Positions 7,027 to 15,135 of a stretch of DNA of 20,093 nucleotides are shown piece by piece. Source of the stretch: Gemmatimonadaceae bacterium (lineage in GTDB: Bacteria; Latescibacterota; UBA2968; UBA8231); the NCBI GenBank assembly GCA_002726335.1, contig PBSR01000222.1, positions 1 through 20,093 of the forward strand, read 5' to 3'. The position numbers and the translations under genes were made by a program. A model generated the notes under the pieces. It ran no database searches. It had not been told where the DNA came from and saw nothing but the letters and a program-made list of their open reading frames with translations. Within the stretch, counting starts at the first letter, position 1. Each line of letters starts with the position of its first letter.

Positions 7027-8475
7027 TCAGTGGAGTCCGCGCTGACCTGACAGGCCCCGGTTCGGGCCGGGTGCAGTCTCTTCGTCGGGCATACCCACCA
7101 GAGCGCCGTCGCTGACCCACTCCAGGTCACCGCCGTAGAGCTCGGCCATCAGGGCCGTCTCCAGCCGTCGACGGAGTTCGACGTGCGACTCCGAGTCCGA
7201 CAGATCCGTGAACTCCTCCGGGTCCGTTTCCAGGTCGAACAGCTGGACACGGTTGCCTACCGGATAGTAGATCAGCTTGTACCGCCCGTCGTGCAGCATC
7301 CGTGTCGCGTTGCGCCCCTCTCCCACCTCACCATACAGCGCCTCCCGACAGGATTTCTCACTCACCATCGAGCTTCCTTCTACGGTTTCCGGCGTGTCCA
7401 CACCCGCCAGGCCCAGCAGCGTGGGCATCACGTCCTGCCAGCCCACGAGCCGGTCATCCAGCGTGTCGGGAGCTACCGTGCCGTCCCGGCCCTGGGACTC
7501 CGTACCGACCAGTATCATCGGCACCTGCGCTGATTCCTCATAGAACAGCCGTTTCGCCCACAGCCCGTGCTTGCCGAGCATGTCCCCGTGATCGGAAGTG
7601 AAGAGGATGATCGTATCCTCGAGCAGCCCCTCTTCGCGCAGCGTGCCGATGGCGACACGCAGCTGATGGTCGATATGCGTGCACAGCGCATAGAAGGCCC
7701 GCTTCGCCGTGCGCATGTCCTGATCCGACATCATGTCTCCCCGGGCACGGTTCTGTCGCAGGTACTGCGGCAGAGCCGCCGGGTCGTCGGCCCAGGCGCC
7801 CAGGCTCGGCGTGTCGATGGGCCGCTCCCGGTACATGTCGACATAGTCCCGCAGCGGCGCCAACGGTGGATGCGGATGGCAGTAGGACAGGTACCAGAAT
7901 CCGGGACGAGTCGGATCCCGGCGTTTGATGAGACGTACCATCTCCCGGGTCGTCCAGTTCGTCACGTGGTGCTCTTCGTCGAGGTGCCAGGGCCGGTTGA
8001 CGTACTCGTTGTTCCCCATGCCGTGGAGAAACTGTCGGCCCGCCAAGCCCTGCTCCGTGAGGTAGGCCTCGTAGTCATCGGTCACCCCCCACTGCGTCCG
8101 CCCCTCCTCGGCGAGAATCACGTCGTCGAAACCGATCCGTGCCCGTTGCGGGTGGACGTGCAGCTTGCCCACGGCGTAAGCCTGATACCCGGCATCACGG
8201 AAGGTCTGGGCCATGGTCGGCAGGGCAGGCATCTCCATGTCGGTGAACACGCGGTCGCCGTGGGTCCTCGGCGGGCAGCCCGTCATCAGCGTACGTCGCG
8301 CCGGCACGCACACCGGCGTCTCCGCATACGCCCGCGGGAAACGCACGCCGTTGCGCGCCAGTTGATCGAGCGTCGGTGTGCGCACACAGGCATGGCCGCA
8401 GACGCCGAGCAGGGAACCGGGCCAGTGATCGGTGGTCACCAGCAAGACATGCGGTCGCTTCGAAGATTGTGTCAT
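7027..8475 (-). CDS. Sulfatase (alkaline-phosphatase superfamily), cytoplasmic
   Basis: The 482-residue product carries the type I sulfatase signature C-V-P-A-R at residues 56-60. Its Cys is normally converted to formylglycine, and it is followed by RTLMTG. Metal and sulfate ligands are recognisable: D16/H17 in TTDHW, the GK-x-H element at 103-106, and SDHGDMLGKHGLW at 294-306. The C-terminal subdomain shows the usual RYKLIYYP and LFDLETDPEEFTDL run (about 398-424). There is no signal peptide, so it should act in the cytoplasm after substrate uptake, unlike most secreted sulfatases. The substrate is unknown. No formylglycine-generating enzyme is in the window. ATG 8475 has GGTGAGAG just upstream. 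It converges with gnd (10 bases apart) and diverges from the HTH gene. Confidence 0.9.
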   Translation of the reverse strand: MTQSSKRPHVLLVTTDHWPGSLLGVCGHACVRTPTLDQLARNGVRFPRAYAETPVCVPARRTLMTGCPPRTHGDRVFTDMEMPALPTMAQTFRDAGYQAYAVGKLHVHPQRARIGFDDVILAEEGRTQWGVTDDYEAYLTEQGLAGRQFLHGMGNNEYVNRPWHLDEEHHVTNWTTREMVRLIKRRDPTRPGFWYLSYCHPHPPLAPLRDYVDMYRERPIDTPSLGAWADDPAALPQYLRQNRARGDMMSDQDMRTAKRAFYALCTHIDHQLRVAIGTLREEGLLEDTIILFTSDHGDMLGKHGLWAKRLFYEESAQVPMILVGTESQGRDGTVAPDTLDDRLVGWQDVMPTLLGLAGVDTPETVEGSSMVSEKSCREALYGEVGEGRNATRMLHDGRYKLIYYPVGNRVQLFDLETDPEEFTDLSDSESHVELRRRLETALMAELYGGDLEWVSDGALVGMPDEETAPGPNRGLSGQRGLH

Positions 8476-8589
8476 CTCTCACCATTCACAGCTGACATCG
8501 GGGTTGAAGAATTTCAAGGTCACTGTAGTTTATGTGTATGGTTTTTGCACGTTTTCAGGTACTCGATCCCGTGAAAGGACTACTGAAGC

Positions 8590-9033
8590 ATGCCAAATAT
8601 GGCACAGGCATTCAAGGAGGAAATCACTCGCCTCTCGCGCAAGGAGATCCGCAATGTCTGCGATCCCCTGCGCAAGCAGGTGCAGACACTGCGCCGCACC
8701 GTGCGCGACCAGCAGACGACGATCAACAGACTCGAACGGTCCCTTGCCAAGATGGTTGCCCAGACGGCCACCGACACCGGTACCGCGCTCTATGCGCCTC
8801 CCGGAGGCGAAGAGGAAGGCACTCGGGCTCGAGTGACGCCGGCGTCGATCAAGCGGCACCGGTTGCGCCTCAACCTGTCTCAGGCAGAGCTTGGCGAGAT
8901 CCTCAGCGTCAGCACCAATACCATCGTCCGCTGGGAGAAGGGTATGTCTTCGCCACGCGCCCACCACCGTACCGCGCTGCTACGCGTGCGCGAGATGGGG
9001 CGGCGGGATGTGAACCGAATCCTGGAAGAGTAG
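8590..9033 (+). CDS. Coiled-coil / XRE-like helix-turn-helix regulator
   Basis: The 147-residue product has a charged N-terminal helix (FKEEITRLSRKEIRN, 8-22) and a likely coiled coil to about residue 57. A Gly/Glu linker follows (68-80), then an XRE-type HTH at about 83-125: IKRHRLRLNLSQAELGEIL, then VSTNTIVRWEKG. This matches a known small family that pairs an N-terminal K-E-[IV]-x-R-[LV]-x-R-K-E-[IV] helix with a C-terminal HTH, found in many bacteria as stand-alone genes of unknown target. ATG 8590 is preceded by AAAGGA at 8574-8579, a little far (10 bases). It diverges from the sulfatase gene across 114 bases and could regulate it; that is inference from position only. Its 3' end overlaps a candidate terminator. 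Confidence 0.82.
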   Translation: MPNMAQAFKEEITRLSRKEIRNVCDPLRKQVQTLRRTVRDQQTTINRLERSLAKMVAQTATDTGTALYAPPGGEEEGTRARVTPASIKRHRLRLNLSQAELGEILSVSTNTIVRWEKGMSSPRAHHRTALLRVREMGRRDVNRILEE

Positions 9034-9049
9034 TCAGCCGGTTTTTTTT
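9013..9049 (+). terminator. Candidate intrinsic terminator overlapping two gene ends
   Basis: AACCG (9013-9017) pairs with CGGTT (9039-9043), with an inner CTG/CAG pairing, and the stem runs into eight T residues (9042-9049). It would stop transcripts of the HTH gene. The stem includes that gene's last codons and stop. The T-run doubles as the Lys-Lys codons near the C terminus of DsbD on the other strand. Confidence 0.45.
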
Positions 9050-11181
9050 CTGATCATCTCGGCCTGGTCCAGGTACTCGAGCACGATTCCCGTTGTGATC
9101 ACCTCGGGAAGAACCAGGGGCTGTTCCGGTCTGCCGCCGGGGAAGATGACGTAGAGCGGCACACCCGAACGCCCGAAGGCCCGCAGCATCTGTGTGATCT
9201 CGGTGTTACGGCTCGTCCAGTCGGCCCGCACCAGGACGACGTCCATCTTCTTGAGACGATCGCGCACGTCGGCGTCGGCCAGGACGGTGCGCTCGTTGAC
9301 CTTGCAGGTCCAGCACCACTCCGCCGTGAAATCGAGGAACACCGTTCGTCCCGCACCGATATGCGCCTCGACACGGTCCACGTCGAAGTCCTCCCACTCG
9401 GAGTCCGTGATCGGGGTCGTGCTGCCGGCAGAGACCGGCTGGACGAGCAGTGGGCGCAGGAACACGACATAGCCACCGAGGGCGATGGCCAGGGCGGCCA
9501 CCCAGGCGACGGCCCTCTGCCGCGCACTGCTGCGCAGGTCCACCCAGGAGCCCAGAAACCAGGCCCCCAACGCCAGGCAGAGCAGGAACGCGCCCGTCCA
9601 CACCACCGCTTCCATACCCAGTTGCTTACCCAGCACCCAGAGTAACCAGAGCACCGTGGCCATCAACAGAAAGCCCATGCTCTGCTTGAAGTGCTCCATC
9701 CAGGCGCCCGGCTTTGGCAAGTAGCGGATCCAGCCGGGATGCCAGGCAAGTACCAGATAGGGCAGAGCCATGCCGATGCCGGCGGCGGCGAAGATGGCGA
9801 AGATGATGCCGGCTGACTGACTGAAAGCGAAACCGAGAGCGGCCCCGAGAAATGGCGCCGTGCAGGGCGTGGCCAGAATTGTCGCCAGCACGCCATTGGC
9901 GAAGCTGGCTCCGGGTCCTTCGCCCTGTCCCACGCCACCGAAACAGGCGCCTGGAAGGCGGATGGTGACCACGCCGAACAGGCTCAATCCGAGGAGGAAC
10001 ACCAGCCCGGTCAGAAACAGTACGAAGCCGGGAGACTGGAACTGAAAACCCCAGCCGATCTGCTCGCCTCCCGCTTGCAGCGCGACCACGGTGGCTGCCA
10101 GCGCCAGGAAGGTGACGACGATGCCGGCGACGAAGGCCAGACCCAGCTGGCGTACACGGGCTGCCGATTCCCCCGCCTGCCCTACCAGAGACATGACCTT
10201 CAGAGAGATCACCGGCAGTACGCAGGGCATCAGATTGAGGATGAGGCCCCCCACCATGGCCATCAGCAGGTAGATCCACAGACTGCCGGTGCGAGCGGTA
10301 TCCTGCGCATACGACGTGCCGAGAAGGTCGAAGGAGGCTGCCTGCGTCGTTGTCAGATCGATGCTGACGCTGCGGTAGCGGGGTATGCCATCACCCCCTT
10401 CGTAGCCGATCACCCCTGTCAGCACCCGGGCGGGTGCCTCCCCGGCGTAGGGTACGATCTCCTGATGTACCCTGACTCTTCCCCGTCCCTGAATCTGCCG
10501 CGGTCCCGCCTCGATGTAGGCGCTCTCGCCTACACTACGGGGGTAGAAATCCGGCAAGCCCTGGCCATCCCCCTGGGCGGTCAAACTCACCTCGACTCGA
10601 CGTACGCCATCGCCGATGTCGCGAATGGTGTGGGACCAGTTGACCGGGTCGGCTGCCGTCAGCGGCGTGGACAGGAGAGGACGATAGCGCGCCAGGATTC
10701 CTCTGTCCGGGATCGATGTACCGGGCACGTGAGCCCACGTCAGCGTCGTATCCCCCGGAATACAGATGTCGGCACAAACGAGCCAGGACACCTCGGCGCC
10801 GATATGAAGGGTGTCAGGCAGTGCATCTGGCGTCTGCACGTGGGTGAACAGCGCCACCTGGTCGGCATAGCCGAAGACGGTCAGGTCGCCGGCCTCGGTG
10901 TAACGATGTGGTCCGGGCCACCGCAGTTCATCAGCCTGGAAGCCATCAGGCAGACGCCAGTCGACTCGCGACGGCAGACCGGCATCGCCACTAAAAGCCC
11001 AGTAGGTGTGCCAGGCGGGCGCCATATCCAGCACCACGGCGAGTTCGAACTCGGAATCCGGCTGAATCTGTGTCGCCTCGACGACGATCCGTGCCTGCAC
11101 GGGATGGGCACCCCCCCCGAGAGACTGCGCCAGGCAGGATCCGGAGACCAGCGCCACGCAGGTGGTCAGGAGCAGGCGCAA
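9034..11181 (-). CDS. dsbD: Thiol:disulfide interchange protein DsbD/ScsB-like
   Basis: It carries electrons from cytoplasmic thioredoxin across the inner membrane to periplasmic thiols. The 715-residue product has an export signal (1-20), a periplasmic DsbC-like N domain with Cys pair CADIC (136/140), and a membrane domain of about eight helices (300-580) with redox cysteines in LMPCVLP (C320) and ATPCTAP (C440). A C-terminal periplasmic thioredoxin domain carries WCWTC (C623/C626). All six expected cysteines are present. The start is TTG 11181, supported by GAGGT five bases upstream; that Shine-Dalgarno overlaps the stop codon of the symporter gene. It is the last gene of the five-gene operon, an unusual partner for catabolic genes. 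The end meets the HTH gene stop with no spacer. The alternative name is cytochrome c biogenesis/copper-resistance ScsB type. Confidence 0.92.
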   Translation of the reverse strand: MRLLLTTCVALVSGSCLAQSLGGGAHPVQARIVVEATQIQPDSEFELAVVLDMAPAWHTYWAFSGDAGLPSRVDWRLPDGFQADELRWPGPHRYTEAGDLTVFGYADQVALFTHVQTPDALPDTLHIGAEVSWLVCADICIPGDTTLTWAHVPGTSIPDRGILARYRPLLSTPLTAADPVNWSHTIRDIGDGVRRVEVSLTAQGDGQGLPDFYPRSVGESAYIEAGPRQIQGRGRVRVHQEIVPYAGEAPARVLTGVIGYEGGDGIPRYRSVSIDLTTTQAASFDLLGTSYAQDTARTGSLWIYLLMAMVGGLILNLMPCVLPVISLKVMSLVGQAGESAARVRQLGLAFVAGIVVTFLALAATVVALQAGGEQIGWGFQFQSPGFVLFLTGLVFLLGLSLFGVVTIRLPGACFGGVGQGEGPGASFANGVLATILATPCTAPFLGAALGFAFSQSAGIIFAIFAAAGIGMALPYLVLAWHPGWIRYLPKPGAWMEHFKQSMGFLLMATVLWLLWVLGKQLGMEAVVWTGAFLLCLALGAWFLGSWVDLRSSARQRAVAWVAALAIALGGYVVFLRPLLVQPVSAGSTTPITDSEWEDFDVDRVEAHIGAGRTVFLDFTAEWCWTCKVNERTVLADADVRDRLKKMDVVLVRADWTSRNTEITQMLRAFGRSGVPLYVIFPGGRPEQPLVLPEVITTGIVLEYLDQAEMIRKKTG

Positions 11182-11184
11182 CAG

Positions 11185-12702
11185 CTACCTCGATTCAGCG
11201 TAGCGCGTGGCCACCGCTGCCGCCGTCCGCCCCGCACAGGCGACACCGAAAGAGACCAGCGTGCCGAAGACGATAAACCAGGGCCAACTGATGTCCGTCG
11301 TCTGTTTGACGAGCAGGACGACGAGGATGCTGGCCACGGCACCGGCGGCGTTCGACACCGAATTGCCCCGCGCGCGGGTCATGAAGCCGATGAGAAAGAT
11401 TCCGAGGAGGGCGCCATAGAAGAATGTCATCACACCGAGGGCGATGGACAGCAGGTCAGTCTCCGGGTTGGCTTCGTAGTAGTGGACGACGAGAAGGGCG
11501 ACACCGACGAGCAGGGCACCGATGACGGCAGTCGACCAGCGCCCCACGAACAGATAGTGACTCTGGCTGCCCTGCCGATGGAAGTGTGGCCGGTAGATGT
11601 CGGAGACGAAGGTGGCCGACATGGCGCTCATGGCCGAGTCGAGGCTCGACATGGCGGCGGCGAACACGGCGGCCAGCACCAGACCTGTGACACCGGCCGG
11701 CAAGACCGTGACGATGTAGTGCAGGAAGAAATGCCCGTTCTTGCCCGAATCGGCCAGCATCTCGGCGGCGATCCCCATGGGATCACCTGCCGGCAGATGC
11801 CGGACGTAGACGAACAGCATCTGTCCCACGGCGAGAAACAGCGTGGTGACGAAGAGGCCGACCAGACCGCTCACCCACAATGATCGCTGCCCCTCGCGGC
11901 TCTCGCGGCAGGTCAGCAGGCGCTGCACCATGTCGTGATCGGTGCCATGGGTCGCCATGGTCAGAAAGAAGCCGCCGATGACGGCCGGTACGATATGGTA
12001 CGGGTTCGAAAGGACCTCCCGGATGCCGCCACCGTCGCCGAAGTCGAAGACGCGAAACTTGTCGTGGGTGGAGAGAAAATCGACGGTCTCACCGAAAGAC
12101 AGCGGCACCTTGCCCAGCAGGCTGCACAGGGCGATCAGCCCGCCACCGACGAGGACGATGGCCTGCAGAACGTCGGTCCAGATCACCGCCTTGATGCCTC
12201 CGAACCAGGTGTAGATCACGGCCACGACGCCGAGCACGACGATACTCCATTGCAGACTCAGCCCCGTGGCCACCTGAATGGCGATGGCGGCGATGAACAG
12301 CCGGGCGCCGCTGGCGAACAGTCGCCCCAGCAGGAAGACGGCAGCCGTCGTCGTTTGAGTCGGTGTACCGAAACGTTCCGTCAGAAAACCGTACACGGTG
12401 AACACACGCAGGCGGTAGAAGGCGGCGATGAAGACCGACGCCAGCACGAAGCGTGCCGCGATCGTGCCCACCGAAAACTGCAGGTACGTCATGTCGCGGA
12501 CGTAGCCCTGCTCCGGCGCCCCCAGGAAGGTGGCGGCGCTCACCTCCGTAGCCACCATCGACAGCAGGGCCGCCCACCAGGGGATGTTGCGGCCACCCAG
12601 GAAATAGTCGTCGAGATCCTCCTGCCGACGGCTCAGCCACAGGCCGATGCCAATCGTGGCTGCCAGATACAGCAGGATGGCCAGCCAGTCGTAGAGTGTC
12701 AT
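11185..12702 (-). CDS. Sodium:solute symporter (SSS family)
   Basis: The 505-residue inner-membrane protein imports a solute with Na+. The N terminus DWLAILLYLAATIGIGLWLSR, then DDYFLGGRNIPWWAALLSM (about 31-49) and SAATFLGAPEQGY (56-68) are hallmarks of the family. YTWFGGIKAVIWTDVLQ (about 154-170) is the conserved SSS signature region. About 13 hydrophobic segments are visible, the usual count. The substrate cannot be read from sequence, but the position directly after a galactonate-dehydratase-like gene suggests a sugar acid or related polyol acid. Its ATG overlaps the dehydratase stop codon (ATGA), implying translational coupling, and its own stop overlaps the dsbD Shine-Dalgarno. Confidence 0.92.
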   Translation of the reverse strand: MTLYDWLAILLYLAATIGIGLWLSRRQEDLDDYFLGGRNIPWWAALLSMVATEVSAATFLGAPEQGYVRDMTYLQFSVGTIAARFVLASVFIAAFYRLRVFTVYGFLTERFGTPTQTTTAAVFLLGRLFASGARLFIAAIAIQVATGLSLQWSIVVLGVVAVIYTWFGGIKAVIWTDVLQAIVLVGGGLIALCSLLGKVPLSFGETVDFLSTHDKFRVFDFGDGGGIREVLSNPYHIVPAVIGGFFLTMATHGTDHDMVQRLLTCRESREGQRSLWVSGLVGLFVTTLFLAVGQMLFVYVRHLPAGDPMGIAAEMLADSGKNGHFFLHYIVTVLPAGVTGLVLAAVFAAAMSSLDSAMSAMSATFVSDIYRPHFHRQGSQSHYLFVGRWSTAVIGALLVGVALLVVHYYEANPETDLLSIALGVMTFFYGALLGIFLIGFMTRARGNSVSNAAGAVASILVVLLVKQTTDISWPWFIVFGTLVSFGVACAGRTAAAVATRYAESR

Positions 12703-13829
12703 GCGTCCAGTTTCGCGTGAGCGGCGGCTACGGCCTCATCCAGTTCGATGCCGAGGCCTGGCCCTTCGGGTACGGCGATGAAACCGTCCTCGACGATCTC
12801 TGCCGGTCGAACCAGGTCGCCGCGCCAGGGGACCTCGCCGAAAGCCCACTCGAGAATGAGGAAGTTGCGGATCGTCGCTGCCGCGTGGACGCCGGCCAGG
12901 GTCGACACGGGACCGGCCGGGTTGTGCGGAGCTACGGGGATCTGCGCCAGTTCTGCCACGTGCGCGATACGGCGCAGCTCCGTGATGCCACCGGCGTGCT
13001 TCACGTCGGGCATGATAATGTGGACGGCACGATGTCGGAGATAGTCGCGGAAACCGGCGCGCCCGAAGAACGACTCCCCTCCCGCCGTCGTGATGCCGCC
13101 GTGAGCGGTGATGTGTGCCATGGCCTCGACCTCGTCGCGAGGAATCGGTTCTTCGAGCCAGTAGAGGTCCAGAGGCTTCACCTTGTCGATCAGCTTCCGC
13201 GTCAGCGCCAGGTCGAACCGACAGTGACAGTCGACGAGCAGCTCGATGTCGCCGCCGATGGCCTCCCGGGCCGCCTGCAGACGCGCCACACCCTTGTCGA
13301 GGTCGCTCTCCACACCATCGCGATCGGCCAGACCGCCACGGACCTCGTCGAAGGGAGTGCACTTTACGGCGCGGAAGCCCGCCGTTACGGCCGCTGCCGC
13401 CTGGCGGGCGAACCCTTCCGGCGAGCGGTCCTGTGTACCCCTGTTCAAGTTGGCATAACAGCGAATGCGCTGCCGACGGCGACCACCCAACAGACGCCAG
13501 ACCGGTACATCGAGAGCCTTGCCGGCGATATCCCACAGCGCCTGGTCGATGGCGCTGACCGCGGTGGCGCCAACCCGGCCGGACTTGCCTGAGAACACAT
13601 CACCGCCACCCCCGGCCATCCGCTCCCAGACGACCTCGGGCTGCGTCGGATCCTGCCCCTCGATCTGCTCGCCCAGCTGCCGCAGAGCGGCCTGTGTAAG
13701 TAGATCGTTGCCACTCTGGCTCGCCTCCCCTACACCGGTGATGCCAGAGTCGGTGTCGATGAGGACGAAGAGCCAGTGGCCGCGAGAGCTCGCAGCCACG
13801 TCGATGATGCGAAGATCGGTGATCTTCAT
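12699..13829 (-). CDS. Enolase-superfamily dehydratase, galactonate-dehydratase-like (MR/MLE)
   Basis: The 376-residue product belongs to the mandelate racemase/muconate lactonizing family, which abstracts a proton alpha to a carboxylate on a Mg2+-bound substrate. Metal ligands are D200 (DCHCRFD), E226 (WLEEPI) and E252 (GGESFF). H202 and H302 (APHNPAGP) sit where D-galactonate dehydratase has its acid/base histidines. The MPDVKHAGGITELRRIA run (273-289) also resembles DgoD. Likely reaction: dehydration of a sugar acid to a 2-keto-3-deoxy acid; the exact stereoisomer is not readable. Start: ATG 13829 (MKITDLRI) begins where the family begins, one base after the aroA-like stop, with GGAG 10 bases upstream. 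An ATG at 13862 would add 11 unlikely residues. Confidence 0.9.
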   Translation of the reverse strand: MKITDLRIIDVAASSRGHWLFVLIDTDSGITGVGEASQSGNDLLTQAALRQLGEQIEGQDPTQPEVVWERMAGGGGDVFSGKSGRVGATAVSAIDQALWDIAGKALDVPVWRLLGGRRRQRIRCYANLNRGTQDRSPEGFARQAAAAVTAGFRAVKCTPFDEVRGGLADRDGVESDLDKGVARLQAAREAIGGDIELLVDCHCRFDLALTRKLIDKVKPLDLYWLEEPIPRDEVEAMAHITAHGGITTAGGESFFGRAGFRDYLRHRAVHIIMPDVKHAGGITELRRIAHVAELAQIPVAPHNPAGPVSTLAGVHAAATIRNFLILEWAFGEVPWRGDLVRPAEIVEDGFIAVPEGPGLGIELDEAVAAAHAKLDA

Positions 13830-13830
13830 C

Positions 13831-15135
13831 TCAGGCAGACTCCAGGTCGATGGCGGCGCCAAGGCTGTTCAGATCGTTGAAGAATTCCGGATACGACTTA
13901 CCCACGGTCTCGGCGTCGAGGACGACGACACCGTCGCGGCTGCGCAGACCCATCAGGGCCTGCATCTGTGCCACGCGATGGTCGTGATGGGTTTCGGCTT
14001 CGTGGCCGCCGGCATACCCCTCGGTCCGGCCGCGAACGACGATGGCCTCTTCTTCCTCGTGGCAATCGACACCGAAGCGGCGCAGTTCCTCCACAGGTAC
14101 CGTGATGCGGTCACACTCTTTCTGCCGCAGATTCCCGATACCATAGAAGCGGCTCGTGCCCTCGGCGTGAGCGGCTACGGCCAACATGGCGAGAACCGCA
14201 TCGGTGGCCTTGTCGCCGTCGAAGTCGACACCCCGCAGGCCGTCATGGCCGCGCAACTCCACACGCTGACCATCCCAGGACACATCGACTCCCATCTCAC
14301 GCAACAGTTCGAGTACCGCGCGCTCACCCTGGCGGTCTTCGAACAGACGCTCGACGATGATACCACTGCTGGTCAGGGCGCCGGCGGCCAGAATCGCCGC
14401 CGAGGAAGGCCAGTCGCCATTCACCGAGTATTCCCCGGGGTTGTAGGACTGACCGGCGGCGATCTGGAAGGAGCGCAGATCGTCGGCGACCTCGACTTCG
14501 ATGCCAGCCTGGCGCAGGACTTCCAGCGTGGTATGTACGAGAGGCTGTGAGTTGAGCTCGCCGGTGATCTCGAGACGCACATCCTCACCGATCAGAGGCG
14601 AGAGGATGAGCAATGAGCTGAGGAACTGGGAGGACCAGCCCTTGATCTGCACCGTGCCGCCATGAAGCGCACCGCCGCGGATCGTAGCCGGCAGGCGCCC
14701 GTCCGCCGAGTCCACGGAAGCCCCCAGTTGCTCGAGGCCGGAGAACAGCTCGTCGTGAGGCCGCTTGCCCAGTGAGTCGACGAAGGGTGTCTCGAAGCGC
14801 ACCTCGGGAAGTAACGCGCCCACCGCCATCAACATGCGGGCCACGGCCCCGGCATTGCCGACATCGAGTACGCCGGGGCTGGCCGGCTTGCCGCCGAATC
14901 CACGCACGTGCAGGTGTCGCCCCCCGGCGTCATCGATCTCCTCCCGAATGACGGCTCCGAAATCGGACAGACACCGCAGCAGGGCATCGGCATCCTGCGA
15001 TCGTGCCGGATGGTGCACGATACTGTCGCCCTCGGCCAGTGCCGCAGCCAGCAGGTAGCGAGTTGTGTAGTTCTTTGACGACGGCGGATTCAGTGTACCC
15101 CGCAGTTCGTCGGTGTGGCGGATTCGTGCTTTCAT
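13831..15135 (-). CDS. Divergent EPSP-synthase (AroA)-like enolpyruvyl transferase
   Basis: The 434-residue product aligns over its whole length with 3-phosphoshikimate 1-carboxyvinyltransferase, which joins PEP to shikimate 3-phosphate. By E. coli numbering these are kept, each within two residues: K22, R27, N94, G96, R124, S169-S170-Q171, S197, D313, N336, K340-E341, R344, H385-R386 and K411. Altered are S23 to Asn (SSKNYTTR), T97 to Ala (GNAGAVAR) and Y200 to Leu. So PEP chemistry looks intact while contacts to the acceptor substrate differ. It sits inside a catabolic-type operon, not with aro genes. It abuts the epimerase stop exactly (TAGATG) and is followed after one base by the dehydratase. 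It may be the cell's true AroA of a divergent lineage, or a paralogue with another acceptor; I favour the latter moderately. Confidence 0.85.
   Translation of the reverse strand: MKARIRHTDELRGTLNPPSSKNYTTRYLLAAALAEGDSIVHHPARSQDADALLRCLSDFGAVIREEIDDAGGRHLHVRGFGGKPASPGVLDVGNAGAVARMLMAVGALLPEVRFETPFVDSLGKRPHDELFSGLEQLGASVDSADGRLPATIRGGALHGGTVQIKGWSSQFLSSLLILSPLIGEDVRLEITGELNSQPLVHTTLEVLRQAGIEVEVADDLRSFQIAAGQSYNPGEYSVNGDWPSSAAILAAGALTSSGIIVERLFEDRQGERAVLELLREMGVDVSWDGQRVELRGHDGLRGVDFDGDKATDAVLAMLAVAAHAEGTSRFYGIGNLRQKECDRITVPVEELRRFGVDCHEEEEAIVVRGRTEGYAGGHEAETHHDHRVAQMQALMGLRSRDGVVVLDAETVGKSYPEFFNDLNSLGAAIDLESA

Noticed and set aside
8504..8542. Promoter for the HTH gene (TTGAAG with TAGTTT or TATGGT)
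   Set aside because: The -35 and -10 candidates are each weak or badly spaced; I cannot choose one with confidence.
7567..8574. A 335-codon plus-strand open frame opposite the sulfatase
   Set aside because: The sulfatase motifs on the other strand are decisive, and the frame is a composition shadow.
10075..11883. A very long plus-strand open frame opposite dsbD and the symporter
   Set aside because: It crosses two clear genes, and its product is a low-complexity His/Arg/Gly/Asp-rich chain typical of antisense frames in GC-rich DNA.
13465..14550. A 361-codon plus-strand open frame opposite the dehydratase and aroA-like genes
   Set aside because: Both minus-strand genes have full-length homology here; the plus frame has none that I recognise.
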